Below are positions 1 through 7,552 of a stretch of 12,874 nt of DNA, in pieces. Each line of letters begins with the position of its first letter. Position 1 is the first letter of the stretch. The position numbers and the translations under genes are program-made. Where the stretch lies: the NCBI GenBank assembly GCA_937943665.1, contig CALEAR010000064.1, positions 1 to 12,874 of the forward strand. The letters run 5' to 3'. Under the pieces are notes generated by a model. It did not search any database. It saw only the letters and a program-made list of their open reading frames with translations, and was not told the origin of the DNA. This DNA comes from an uncultured Alcanivoracaceae bacterium. GTDB taxonomy: Bacteria; Pseudomonadota; Gammaproteobacteria; Pseudomonadales; Alcanivoracaceae.

Positions 1-790
<790 letters not shown>

Positions 791-1216
791 TCAACCGTCA
801 TGTTTATTTTCAACTTCGTGCTCTGTGGGAGCGCTCGTTGCCCGCGCTAGCCAGATCCATCCCACCACTTGCGTAATAAAGAAACCGAGCAGCAACGCTG
901 CCGCACCTTCTCTATTACGCAGCTCGGGCGTGGTTTTAATCGATAACCACAACAACAGCAAGGCGATAGCTATTTTACCCACTTCTGCCCGTATGGCTGC
1001 GGTGGCCTGCCGTTTTGGATCTGCGTTTTTAGGGTGTAGCCACATCTGAAACCCCGCCCATGTATGGGCAAGCCAACAGATACCTGCGCCCCATGCCACT
1101 GCAACAGCGGCTTGCTTACCTAACCACCCAAAAGCGATGGCGGCAAGCGCTAACAAGGCAAGCAATTGTATACGCATTAAACCAAAAAATAAGGTTTTCC
1201 CGGTTACGGGGGTCAT
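791..1216 (-). CDS. atpI: ATP synthase protein I (AtpI)
   Basis: A 141-residue hydrophobic protein in the usual AtpI place, directly before atpB. It has about four membrane segments (roughly residues 14-32, 36-58, 80-95 and 104-124) joined by short basic loops such as HPKNADPKRQ, and a hydrophilic tail ending in NKHDG. AtpI is accessory to ATP synthase and is associated with assembly of the c-ring; it is not part of the final enzyme core. The ATG at 1216 is preceded by a good ribosome site (GAGGT, about 6 bases upstream). The family is poorly conserved in sequence, so the call rests on hydrophobic profile, length and position. Confidence 0.9.
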   Translation of the reverse strand: MTPVTGKTLFFGLMRIQLLALLALAAIAFGWLGKQAAVAVAWGAGICWLAHTWAGFQMWLHPKNADPKRQATAAIRAEVGKIAIALLLLWLSIKTTPELRNREGAAALLLGFFITQVVGWIWLARATSAPTEHEVENKHDG

Positions 1217-1248
1217 TGCTTACCTCGCTGCCTTATTGCTCTATAAGC

Positions 1249-1278
1249 AAAAATAAAAAGCCGCCAAATTTGGCTGGC
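1249..1278 (-). terminator. Intrinsic terminator-like hairpin between parB and atpI
   Basis: On the minus strand GCC(A)GCCAAA pairs with TTTGGCGGC (1260-1278, one bulged A), followed at once by TTTTTATTTTT (1259-1249). It could end parAB transcription. A promoter candidate lies upstream of it (1310-1338), so it may instead sit inside the atp leader as an attenuator. Confidence 0.6.
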
Positions 1279-1309
1279 TGGCTCATAGTCCTGTGCAACA
1301 GGCGCGCAG

Positions 1310-1338
1310 AGTATAGGCAGATGACGACAACACTGCAA
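1310..1338 (-). promoter_or_regulatory. Candidate sigma-70 promoter for the atp operon
   Basis: On the minus strand TTGCAG (1338-1333) and TATACT (1315-1310) are separated by 17 bases. The -10 box matches 5 of 6 consensus bases, the -35 box 3 of 6. The predicted start near 1303 gives a leader of about 87 bases before atpI that contains the hairpin at 1249-1278. A weaker alternative -10 (TATAGA) sits just after that hairpin. Confidence 0.35.
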
Positions 1339-1370
1339 CCGGTACGCGCCTATTTTCTGTTTCTGTCTAT

Positions 1371-1390
1371 CAAAAAAGGGCTTTTTTGCC
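1371..1390 (-). terminator. Weak terminator-like repeat just after parB
   Basis: Directly after the parB stop the minus strand reads GGC, six A, GCC, then CTTTTTT. A 3-bp GC stem with a T run, or alternatively a perfect CAAAAAAG/CTTTTTTG inverted repeat, could form. It is weaker than the hairpin at 1249-1278, and the two may act together. Confidence 0.3.
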
Positions 1391-1391
1391 T

Positions 1392-2294
1392 CTATTTGAT
1401 GTGCGACAAAATCCCATCTAGCTCATCTAAACTGCTATAGCTAATCACCAACTTCCCTTTACCGCCAGCCCCTTGCTTAAGATCCACTGGCGCACCTAAT
1501 CGCTCCGACAAATCTCGAAGCAATCGTTTCACGTTGGGATCCGTGGGGGTTTGAGCTTTGGGTACAGCCTTAGGTTTATGGAAATCCCGCACCAAGGCCT
1601 CGGTTTGCCTCACATTCAAACCACGGGCCACCACCTGTTTTGCGGCTTCTACCTGAGCATCACCAGCAAGCCCTAACAGGGCCCTGGCATGCCCCATTTC
1701 TAAATCGCCATGTTCCAACATGCGGCGTACAGGTTCTTCAAGGGTTAACAAACGTAACAAATTACTCACCATGGCGCGAGACTTACCCACCGCATTTGCC
1801 ACCTCTTGGTGTGTAAGCTCAAACTCATCCTTTAGTCGGGCAAGGGCGAGTGCCTCCTCCATGGGGCTTAAATCCTCCCGCTGAATGTTCTCAATCAGCG
1901 CCATGGCAATGGCGGCTTCATCATCCACATGACGCACCACTGCTGGGATGGTTTCAAGGCTAGCTAACTTAGCAGCACGCCAACGGCGCTCCCCAGCAAT
2001 AATTTCATAGCGGGAGGCACTAATGGGGCGCACCACAATGGGTTGCATCACCCCTTGAGAACGTATGGATTCTGCCAGCTCCTCTAGAGCTTCTGCTGAC
2101 ATATCGCGGCGTGGTTGATAACGGCCACGCTCCATTTGATTAATGGGCAAATGGCACAGCTGGCCTTCTTCTGGCTCCGCTGTGGTAGGAGTGGGTTCAA
2201 TACTAGCTGTCTCACTAGCCACAGGAACACTGCTGCTGCGGCTTAATAACGCATCAAGCCCTTTGTTCAAACCTCGTTTACGATTGGCTGCCAT
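1392..2294 (-). CDS. parB: Chromosome-partitioning protein ParB (CTPase, parS-binding)
   Basis: ParB/Spo0J family, 300 residues, a typical length. It binds parS near the origin, spreads as a CTP-dependent clamp, and stimulates ParA to move origins apart. Visible in order: a basic N-terminus (NRKRGLNKGLDALL) that usually contacts ParA; a low-complexity linker, about residues 20-45; the CTP-binding ParB/Srx domain with the box II motif GERRWRAAK at 101-109 and ENIQRE at 135-140; a helix-turn-helix at about 161-182 (THQEVANAVGKSRAMVSNLL); and a C-terminal dimerisation region ending in LDELDGILSHIK. The ATG at 2294 has an AAGGTGA ribosome site. It starts 20 bases after the parA stop, so the two form one unit. 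Confidence 0.97.
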   Translation of the reverse strand: MAANRKRGLNKGLDALLSRSSSVPVASETASIEPTPTTAEPEEGQLCHLPINQMERGRYQPRRDMSAEALEELAESIRSQGVMQPIVVRPISASRYEIIAGERRWRAAKLASLETIPAVVRHVDDEAAIAMALIENIQREDLSPMEEALALARLKDEFELTHQEVANAVGKSRAMVSNLLRLLTLEEPVRRMLEHGDLEMGHARALLGLAGDAQVEAAKQVVARGLNVRQTEALVRDFHKPKAVPKAQTPTDPNVKRLLRDLSERLGAPVDLKQGAGGKGKLVISYSSLDELDGILSHIK

Positions 2295-2314
2295 GCCTCT
2301 TCACCTTCTTTCTT

Positions 2315-3094
2315 TTACGCCGTTCGTTGGGCTTTTTTCTGTCGTAAAATTTCACCCGCCAAGGCTAAATAACTCAATGCACCGCGAGATTTGCGATCAT
2401 AGCTAATAATGGATTCACCATAACTGGGCGCTTCTGCCAAGCGCACATTTCGCGGAATAATGGTGCGATACACCTGATCCCCAAAATGGGTTAATAGCTG
2501 GGTGGACACATCGTTAGACAAACTGTTACGCGGATCAAACATGGTGCGCAACAAACCACCAATTTTTAAACTTGGATTCACCGAGGCCTGTATATCCTCA
2601 ATGGTGCCAAGCAACGCCGATAATCCCTCAAGGGCATAATACTCACACTGAATGGGTACTATCACCTCTGTGGCAGCGGCCAAGGCGTTAACAGTGAGCA
2701 TATTTAGGGAGGGAGGGCAATCAATTAACATATAATCATAAGCCGCTAACAAAGGAGCCAGTGCATCGCGCAAACGATACTCCCTGCCCTGCATTTGTAG
2801 CAACTGCACCTCTGCCGCCGTGAGATCTCCGTTAGCCGGTAATAAATCAAAGCCACCGGGCACCTCTTTTTGCACCACCGCCTCAGCGCTCAGCTCCCCC
2901 ACTAGCACATGATAAACACTGTTAGGTAGCTCATACTTTTCCACCCCTGCTCCAGAGGTGGCGTTACCTTGAGGATCAAGATCAATCAATAACACGCGCT
3001 GGCGCTGTTGCGCGAGTGCCGCGGCTAAATTCACACTGGTGGTGGTTTTACCCACACCACCTTTCTGATTTGCTAGGGCAAATACGGTGGCCAC
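2315..3094 (-). CDS. parA: Chromosome-partitioning ATPase ParA (Soj family)
   Basis: Walker-type ParA ATPase, 259 residues, the partner of ParB; it binds DNA non-specifically when ATP-bound and is released by ParB. The deviant Walker A motif KGGVGKTT is at residues 11-18 with the signature lysine Lys11; Walker A' LLIDLDPQGNAT is at 35-46; Walker B LIDCPPS is at 123-129. There is no N-terminal helix-turn-helix, as expected for the short chromosomal type. The start codon is GTG at 3094, with a strong purine-rich ribosome site (AAGGAGAGG) just upstream; translation from it gives the family-typical N-terminus ATVFALANQKGG. It follows rsmG by 21 bases. Confidence 0.97.
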   Translation of the reverse strand: MATVFALANQKGGVGKTTTSVNLAAALAQQRQRVLLIDLDPQGNATSGAGVEKYELPNSVYHVLVGELSAEAVVQKEVPGGFDLLPANGDLTAAEVQLLQMQGREYRLRDALAPLLAAYDYMLIDCPPSLNMLTVNALAAATEVIVPIQCEYYALEGLSALLGTIEDIQASVNPSLKIGGLLRTMFDPRNSLSNDVSTQLLTHFGDQVYRTIIPRNVRLAEAPSYGESIISYDRKSRGALSYLALAGEILRQKKAQRTA

Positions 3095-3115
3095 TATCCT
3101 CTCCTTCTCCTTGCG

Positions 3116-3739
3116 CTAGGTGCTTGCGCTTTGTGCAATCACCAATTCTCTATGCTCATGCACCCCTGGCACGCGAAGCTTCACTGTATCAAAAAGCCAC
3201 CCCTGTGGCGCCTGCTCAATTTCTTTTTCCGCCTGCGCTGCCTTCATGGCAAGCAACCGCCCTTCAGGCGGCAAAACATGGGCAAGCAAGGTTAGCATCT
3301 CTGGCAAGGCAGCAAAGGCACGTGCAATTACCTGCGGCACGGGCTTTGCAAAATCTTGTATACGGCTTTGCACCACCTCCACATTAGGCAGCTTTAATTC
3401 CAATACAGCCTGGCGCACAAAACGGGTTTTTTTGCCGTTACTATCAAGCAAAATAAAGGATTGCTCAGGACGCATAATAGCAAGCACTATACCCGGCAAC
3501 CCCGCGCCCGTCCCCACATCTAAGGTGGGTTTATCCTCAACCCAAGGCAATACTGCTAGGGAATCTAACAGGTGGCGCCGCACCATATTGGCTTGATCGC
3601 GAATGGCCGTGAGGTTGTAAGCACGATTCCATTTATGCAATAAAGCCACGTAATCTAACATAGCCTGCTGCTGTGCTTCGCTTGCGGGAAGCGCTAACTC
3701 ACGTAACCCCGTTCCTAAAATATCCTGCAAGTTTGCCAA
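3116..3739 (-). CDS. rsmG: 16S rRNA (guanine-N7) methyltransferase RsmG (GidB)
   Basis: RsmG methylates G527 of 16S rRNA using S-adenosylmethionine; its loss gives low-level streptomycin resistance in several bacteria. The 207-residue protein has the AdoMet-binding motif LDVGTGAGLPG at about 73-83 and the family segments KWNRAYNLTAI (36-46), RHLLDSLAVL and VIARAFAALPEM. The start is TTG at 3739. Only ATA lies between it and an in-frame stop upstream, and the next ATG (codon 27) would remove conserved sequence, so TTG is the best choice. It begins 2 bases after the mnmG stop, with the ribosome site (GGGTGA) inside the mnmG end, which suggests translational coupling. Confidence 0.95.
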   Translation of the reverse strand: MANLQDILGTGLRELALPASEAQQQAMLDYVALLHKWNRAYNLTAIRDQANMVRRHLLDSLAVLPWVEDKPTLDVGTGAGLPGIVLAIMRPEQSFILLDSNGKKTRFVRQAVLELKLPNVEVVQSRIQDFAKPVPQVIARAFAALPEMLTLLAHVLPPEGRLLAMKAAQAEKEIEQAPQGWLFDTVKLRVPGVHEHRELVIAQSAST

Positions 3740-3741
3740 TG

Positions 3742-5628
3742 TTATTCACCCACCACACGACGCACGCCTTGGCGCTTTAAATGCACCACGAGCAACGAAA
3801 TAGCGGCAGGTGTTACCCCTGGAATACGCCCCGCCTGACCAATAGTGGTGGGCCGCACCTCCTCTAACTTTTGCCTTACCTCATTAGAAAGCCCCGTTAC
3901 GCGGCTGTAATCAATGCCCTGCGGAATTTTTTGGGATTCCGCAGCTTTTAAGCGTTCCACTTCTGCTTTTTGACGCTCAATATAACCGGAGTATTTGGCT
4001 TCAATTTCCACCTGTTCCGCCACCACAGCATCCACAGGTTCAAGATCCGCTGCTTCCATAAGGGTGGCATAATCCACCTCAGGGCGTTTTAGCAAATCCA
4101 TGAGTGGATACTCACGCCCCAGAGGCTTAGGTAGAAGAGCTTCCACCTCTTTTAAGCGCGCATGATTGGGGTGAATCCAAGTGCTGCGCAAACGCTGCAC
4201 TTCTTTTTCAATCCCTTCGCGCTTCTCACAAAAGGCGCGCCAACGCTCATCATCCACCAACCCTAGGTTGCGTCCAATTTCAGTCAAACGCATATCGGCA
4301 TTATCTTGGCGCAGTAATAGGCGGTACTCCGCACGGCTAGTGAACATGCGATAGGGCTCTTTGGTGCCGTAGTTAATTAAATCATCCACTAACACCCCTA
4401 GGTAGGCTTGATCCCGACTGGGGTACCATGGATCCTTTTCTTGTACACGCAGCGCCGCGTTCAACCCTGCCAACAGCCCTTGCGCCGCCGCCTCTTCATA
4501 GCCTGTGGTACCATTGATTTGACCTGCAAAATAAAGCCCAGGCATGTGTTTTGTTTCTAAGGTGTGATGCAGATCCTGTGGGTTAAAGTAATCATACTCA
4601 ATGGCATAACCGGGGCGTGTAATATGAGCATTTTCAAACCCACGAATAGTGCGCACCGCTTCAAGCTGTATATCAAAAGGTAAACTAGTGGAAATGCCGT
4701 TGGGGTACAGCTCATGGGTGTTCAACCCCTCTGGCTCCACAAAAATCTGGTGGCTAGTTTTATCGGGGTATCGATTAATTTTATCTTCCACACTGGGGCA
4801 ATAACGTGGCCCCACGCCATCAATCACCCCCGTAAACATGGGGGAACGATCAAACCCTTTGCGCATGACCTCATGAGTGCGCTCATTGGTGTGAGTAATA
4901 TAACAACACACTTGACGAGGGTGTTCCTCCACCCGCCCCAAATAACTCATCACCGGAGTGGGAGTATCGCCCCACTGTTCCTCCATCACGCTAAAATCAA
5001 CGGTTTTTCCATCAATGCGTGGCGGTGTGCCCGTTTTTAAACGATCCACCTTAAAGGGCATCTCACGCAGACGCTGCGCCAAAGCATTGGAAGGAGGATC
5101 CCCTGCTCGGCCGCCTGATTGCTGATCCAAGCCCACATGAATGGTGCCTCCTAAAAAGGTTCCCACTGTGAGTACCACGGCTTCCGCCTCAAAGGTGATA
5201 CCCATACTGGTTTCAGCCCCCACGCACACCCCATTACGCACCACTAAATCCGTAACAGCCTGTTGAAAAATGGTTAAATTGGGCTGATTCTCCACCATTT
5301 CACGAATAGCGGATTTATACAGCACACGATCTGTTTGCGCTCGGGTGGCACGCACCGCAGGCCCCTTACGACTATTTAAAGTGCGAAACTGAATGCCGGC
5401 CCTATCCGTGGCACGTGCCATGATACCGCCCATGGCATCCACCTCACGCATCAAATGGCTTTTTCCAATCCCGCCAATGGCAGGGTTACAACTCATTTGA
5501 CCGATGGTTTCTATATTGTGGGTCAACAACAGGGTGGAAACCCCCATACGAGCAGAAGCCATGGCTGCCTCTGTGCCCGCATGACCTCCACCAATAACAA
5601 TGACCCCAAAACGCTTGGGATATAACAT
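3742..5628 (-). CDS. mnmG: tRNA uridine 5-carboxymethylaminomethyl modification enzyme MnmG (GidA)
   Basis: FAD-dependent subunit of the MnmE-MnmG complex that modifies wobble U34 of several tRNAs. Length 628 is typical. The N-terminal FAD motif [10 protein letters not shown] starts at residue 13. The two functionally important cysteines known from E. coli fall at exactly the same positions: Cys47 ([10 protein letters not shown]) and Cys277 ([11 protein letters not shown]). The second family signature [20 protein letters not shown] follows, then a C-terminal helical domain thought to bind MnmE and tRNA. The ATG at 5628 has a GTAGGT ribosome site. It heads the mnmG-rsmG-parA-parB run. Its partner mnmE, usually directly upstream, is not in the window. 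Confidence 0.98.
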   Translation of the reverse strand: MLYPKRFGVIVIGGGHAGTEAAMASARMGVSTLLLTHNIETIGQMSCNPAIGGIGKSHLMREVDAMGGIMARATDRAGIQFRTLNSRKGPAVRATRAQTDRVLYKSAIREMVENQPNLTIFQQAVTDLVVRNGVCVGAETSMGITFEAEAVVLTVGTFLGGTIHVGLDQQSGGRAGDPPSNALAQRLREMPFKVDRLKTGTPPRIDGKTVDFSVMEEQWGDTPTPVMSYLGRVEEHPRQVCCYITHTNERTHEVMRKGFDRSPMFTGVIDGVGPRYCPSVEDKINRYPDKTSHQIFVEPEGLNTHELYPNGISTSLPFDIQLEAVRTIRGFENAHITRPGYAIEYDYFNPQDLHHTLETKHMPGLYFAGQINGTTGYEEAAAQGLLAGLNAALRVQEKDPWYPSRDQAYLGVLVDDLINYGTKEPYRMFTSRAEYRLLLRQDNADMRLTEIGRNLGLVDDERWRAFCEKREGIEKEVQRLRSTWIHPNHARLKEVEALLPKPLGREYPLMDLLKRPEVDYATLMEAADLEPVDAVVAEQVEIEAKYSGYIERQKAEVERLKAAESQKIPQGIDYSRVTGLSNEVRQKLEEVRPTTIGQAGRIPGVTPAAISLLVVHLKRQGVRRVVGE

Positions 5629-5655
5629 GAGACGTACCTACAATAGGTTATGAGT

Positions 5656-5681
5656 AAAAAATTAGGACGCCCTGAAGGGCG
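5656..5681 (-). terminator. Terminator-like hairpin in the mnmG leader
   Basis: A perfect inverted repeat CGCCCT/AGGGCG (5668-5681, core GCCC-TTCA-GGGC on the minus strand) is followed after 6 bases by TTTTTT (5661-5656). The gap before the T run makes it a poor canonical terminator. It lies about 30 bases before the mnmG start. Confidence 0.3.
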
Positions 5682-5705
5682 ATTCAATGAACTTCTTTGC
5701 GGCGT

Positions 5706-5734
5706 AGTATAAAGGCCCACCACAGAAAAAACAG
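5706..5734 (-). promoter_or_regulatory. Candidate mnmG promoter
   Basis: On the minus strand a good -10 box TATACT (5711-5706) has only a weak -35 match (CTGTTT, 5734-5729) 17 bases upstream. The predicted start near 5699 gives a leader of about 70 bases. Confidence 0.3.
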
Positions 5735-5744
5735 CGATTGCTGT
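5725..5744 (-). terminator. Orphan intrinsic terminator candidate upstream of mnmG
   Basis: On the minus strand ACAGC-AATC-GCTGT (5744-5731) runs directly into a T run. The 5-bp stem is short. It faces transcription that would come from the right, where no minus-strand gene exists in this window until arsB at 12706. Confidence 0.35.
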
Positions 5745-6005
5745 CCAACATATCACCGATACGGATCCACCTCGAGCAAGGCAAGACCACATTCAAAACC
5801 AAAACACAAATATTTTTACTAAAAAATTGACCTAGTTCACACTTCTCAAAAAACTGTCTAACAAAAAACAGCTATAGCATCCATATCAAAAAGCTATAAC
5901 ATATGTAAAATCAACAAAAAACAACATCTAAAATCAAATACTTACATTATATATATTTTACTTTTAATATTCCTTCTAACTGTCGCCTCTTAATGCTCAA
6001 TCAAA

Positions 6006-6011
6006 TATAAT
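6006..6011 (+). promoter_or_regulatory. Candidate -10 box for the MHYT gene
   Basis: A perfect TATAAT lies 75 bases before the MHYT start codon. No convincing -35 box sits 16-18 bases upstream. A second option is TTACAT (5942-5947) with TAATAT (5965-5970), spaced 17 bases. Confidence 0.3.
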
Positions 6012-6086
6012 TATAACCTAAACAAATTTAACACCCACCGCAGTATCATTCCCATTTTCACCAATCTTATATGTAGGAGTTGTTGC

Positions 6087-7337
6087 ATGCACGGTAGCTA
6101 CGACATGACATTGGTCTTTGCCTCTTATTGCGTGTCTGTGATCGCATCGTTTACGGCCATCTACTTTGGAACCCGTTTATTTGATGTGGAAGATAAATCA
6201 CGCAAGCTATGGCTTACTGGTGGAGCCCTTTGCATGGGTTCGGGCATTTGGACCACTCACTTTGTGGGCATGAGTGCTTACACCATGCCACACGGAATGA
6301 GCATGAGCTTCAGCCTTGGCCTCACAGTACTTTCCTGGATACCCGCCGTGCTTGCTTCTGCTCTGGCTTTATTTGTTATTTCTCAACCCAAGGTGCGCCA
6401 CATCAGCCTTGCTGCGAGTGCCATTATCATGGGTGCAGGTATTGCCTCCATGCACTATGGCGGTATGGCGGCCATGCGTATTACGCCAAGCATCCAATAC
6501 GACCAAACTTGGTTTACCCTCTCCATTATTATTGCGGTGGTGGCTTCCGGTGCAGCGTTAATTATTACTCGCCAAGTGCGCAATGTGTCGCAAAAACATG
6601 CGGTTTGGGTGAAAACTGGGGCAGCCCTCATCATGGGTATGGCCATTTGCGGTATGCACTACTCCGGCATGGAAGCAGCTATCTATGCGCCTGATGCCGC
6701 CATGGCAAGCGACAACATCCTACGTGGTAACTGGATGGGTATTCCCACCGCATTAGTGGCGGGTATTATGTTGTTAATTGCCATGCTCATCGCCTTAGAA
6801 GACTACCGCCGTATGGAGCAAGAAAAGAAAGCCCAAGCAGAACGTGAAGCCTGGATCGACGATGCAGTGCACAAAGATATGCTCACCGGCTTAGCCAACC
6901 GCCAGCACTTTGAGCAACTCTTAGTGAAGAAAATCGCCACGAGTTTACCAGGCGATAGCTTTAGCTTGGTTCATGTGGAACTCGACAAATACCGTGAGTT
7001 GTTAAACAAAAAAGGCGAAAGCGTGGCCAACCAGTTCATCAAGGATGTGGCAAAATCTTTAACATCAGTATTGCCTGGTCCACAAACCTTGTCTCGCTTT
7101 AGCATGGGTAGCTTTATGGCCATTGTGCCACACCAAAACGAAGAACAACTTGAAATCCTTACCCACACCTTGCGCACCGTACTTGGCGGTAACGCACAGG
7201 CCCGTGAATTTGGTAATTGGTCCTTTGGTGTAAGCCACTACCCAGACACCAGCAACAATGGCCGCATGTTGGTAAACCAAGCGCGCCAGGAGCGTAAAAA
7301 AATTAATTACAGCGAATCAGCCACAGTACCTGTTTAA
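6087..7337 (+). CDS. MHYT-domain membrane sensor with degenerate GGDEF domain
   Basis: A 416-residue inner-membrane protein. Residues 1-238 are an MHYT domain of about seven membrane segments with three repeats of the signature: THFVGM (57-62), MHYGGM (122-127) and MHYSGM (190-195). The family is proposed to sense O2, CO or NO through a metal, probably copper, held by these Met/His residues. A short charged linker (238-258) leads to a GGDEF-like domain beginning with the usual DMLTGLANRQHF (264-275). The catalytic signature is replaced by SMGSF (339-343, after Arg337-Phe338), and the product-inhibition RxxD site is not evident, so diguanylate cyclase activity is unlikely. The ATG at 6087 has a TAGGAGT ribosome site 6 bases away and gives the family-typical start HGSYDMTLV. 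The gene stands alone and ends in a strong terminator. Confidence 0.92.
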   Translation: MHGSYDMTLVFASYCVSVIASFTAIYFGTRLFDVEDKSRKLWLTGGALCMGSGIWTTHFVGMSAYTMPHGMSMSFSLGLTVLSWIPAVLASALALFVISQPKVRHISLAASAIIMGAGIASMHYGGMAAMRITPSIQYDQTWFTLSIIIAVVASGAALIITRQVRNVSQKHAVWVKTGAALIMGMAICGMHYSGMEAAIYAPDAAMASDNILRGNWMGIPTALVAGIMLLIAMLIALEDYRRMEQEKKAQAEREAWIDDAVHKDMLTGLANRQHFEQLLVKKIATSLPGDSFSLVHVELDKYRELLNKKGESVANQFIKDVAKSLTSVLPGPQTLSRFSMGSFMAIVPHQNEEQLEILTHTLRTVLGGNAQAREFGNWSFGVSHYPDTSNNGRMLVNQARQERKKINYSESATVPV

Positions 7338-7360
7338 CCCCATTATGCTGTAGCCATTAA

Positions 7361-7385
7361 GAGCGCCTTCAAGGCGCTCTTTTTC
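7361..7385 (+). terminator. Intrinsic terminator after the MHYT gene
   Basis: GAGCGCC-TTCAA-GGCGCTC (7361-7379) is followed by TTTTT. A strong GC stem 24 bases after the stop codon isolates the MHYT gene from the acyl-CoA dehydrogenase. Confidence 0.9.
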
Positions 7386-7470
7386 CTTCTCTTCTCTCCA
7401 TCATTTGGCACCATATTCTCATTTCCGCCTATTTTGCTTGCGTTTATGGTCAAAGCATGTGGCGCCATCT

Positions 7471-7515
7471 TTCGTTATAACTGCTTACCCATTCGTTATA
7501 CCTTTTTAAAGGTAT
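7471..7515 (+). promoter_or_regulatory. Possible promoter/operator region of the acyl-CoA dehydrogenase gene
   Basis: The 9-base direct repeat TTCGTTATA occurs at 7471-7479 and 7492-7500, 21 bases apart (two helical turns). The second copy overlaps a perfect inverted repeat ATACCTTT-TT-AAAGGTAT (7498-7515). TATAAC (7476-7481) is a fair -10 box, with no clear -35. The palindrome would lie just after the start site, a common repressor position. No regulator is recognisable from the motif. Confidence 0.35.
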
Positions 7516-7552
7516 TGCTTTTTATTACGCGTTTTGCACAGGAGAAGGGTGA

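Larger units (their letters stand above)
5629..6086. other. AT-rich intergenic region between divergent mnmG and MHYT gene
   Basis: A 458-base gap with no credible coding sequence on either strand. The mnmG-proximal part is of ordinary composition with two minus-strand hairpins and a promoter candidate. From about 5790 to 6030 it becomes strongly AT-rich, with many A runs on the plus strand. It contains a direct repeat AGCTATA (5870-5876 and 5892-5898, 22 bases apart) and a perfect TATAAT at 6006-6011. I see no DnaA box (TTATCCACA) or parS, so there is no evidence for an origin here. Confidence 0.6.

Noticed and set aside
1525..1540. Half parS (GTTTCACGT) inside parB
   Set aside because: Only the left half matches; the right half is unrelated.
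5523..5792. 89-codon minus-strand frame across the mnmG start
   Set aside because: Overlaps the conserved mnmG N-terminus in another frame and resembles no family I know.
5790..6030. AT-rich region as replication origin
   Set aside because: No DnaA boxes seen; AT content alone is not enough.
6209..6694. 161-codon plus-strand frame inside the MHYT gene
   Set aside because: A shifted frame of the MHYT coding sequence, rich in His/Cys only because of the underlying MHYT codons; no ribosome site.
7403..7425. Sigma-54 promoter starting at TGGCAC upstream of the acyl-CoA dehydrogenase
   Set aside because: No TTGC element at the required spacing.
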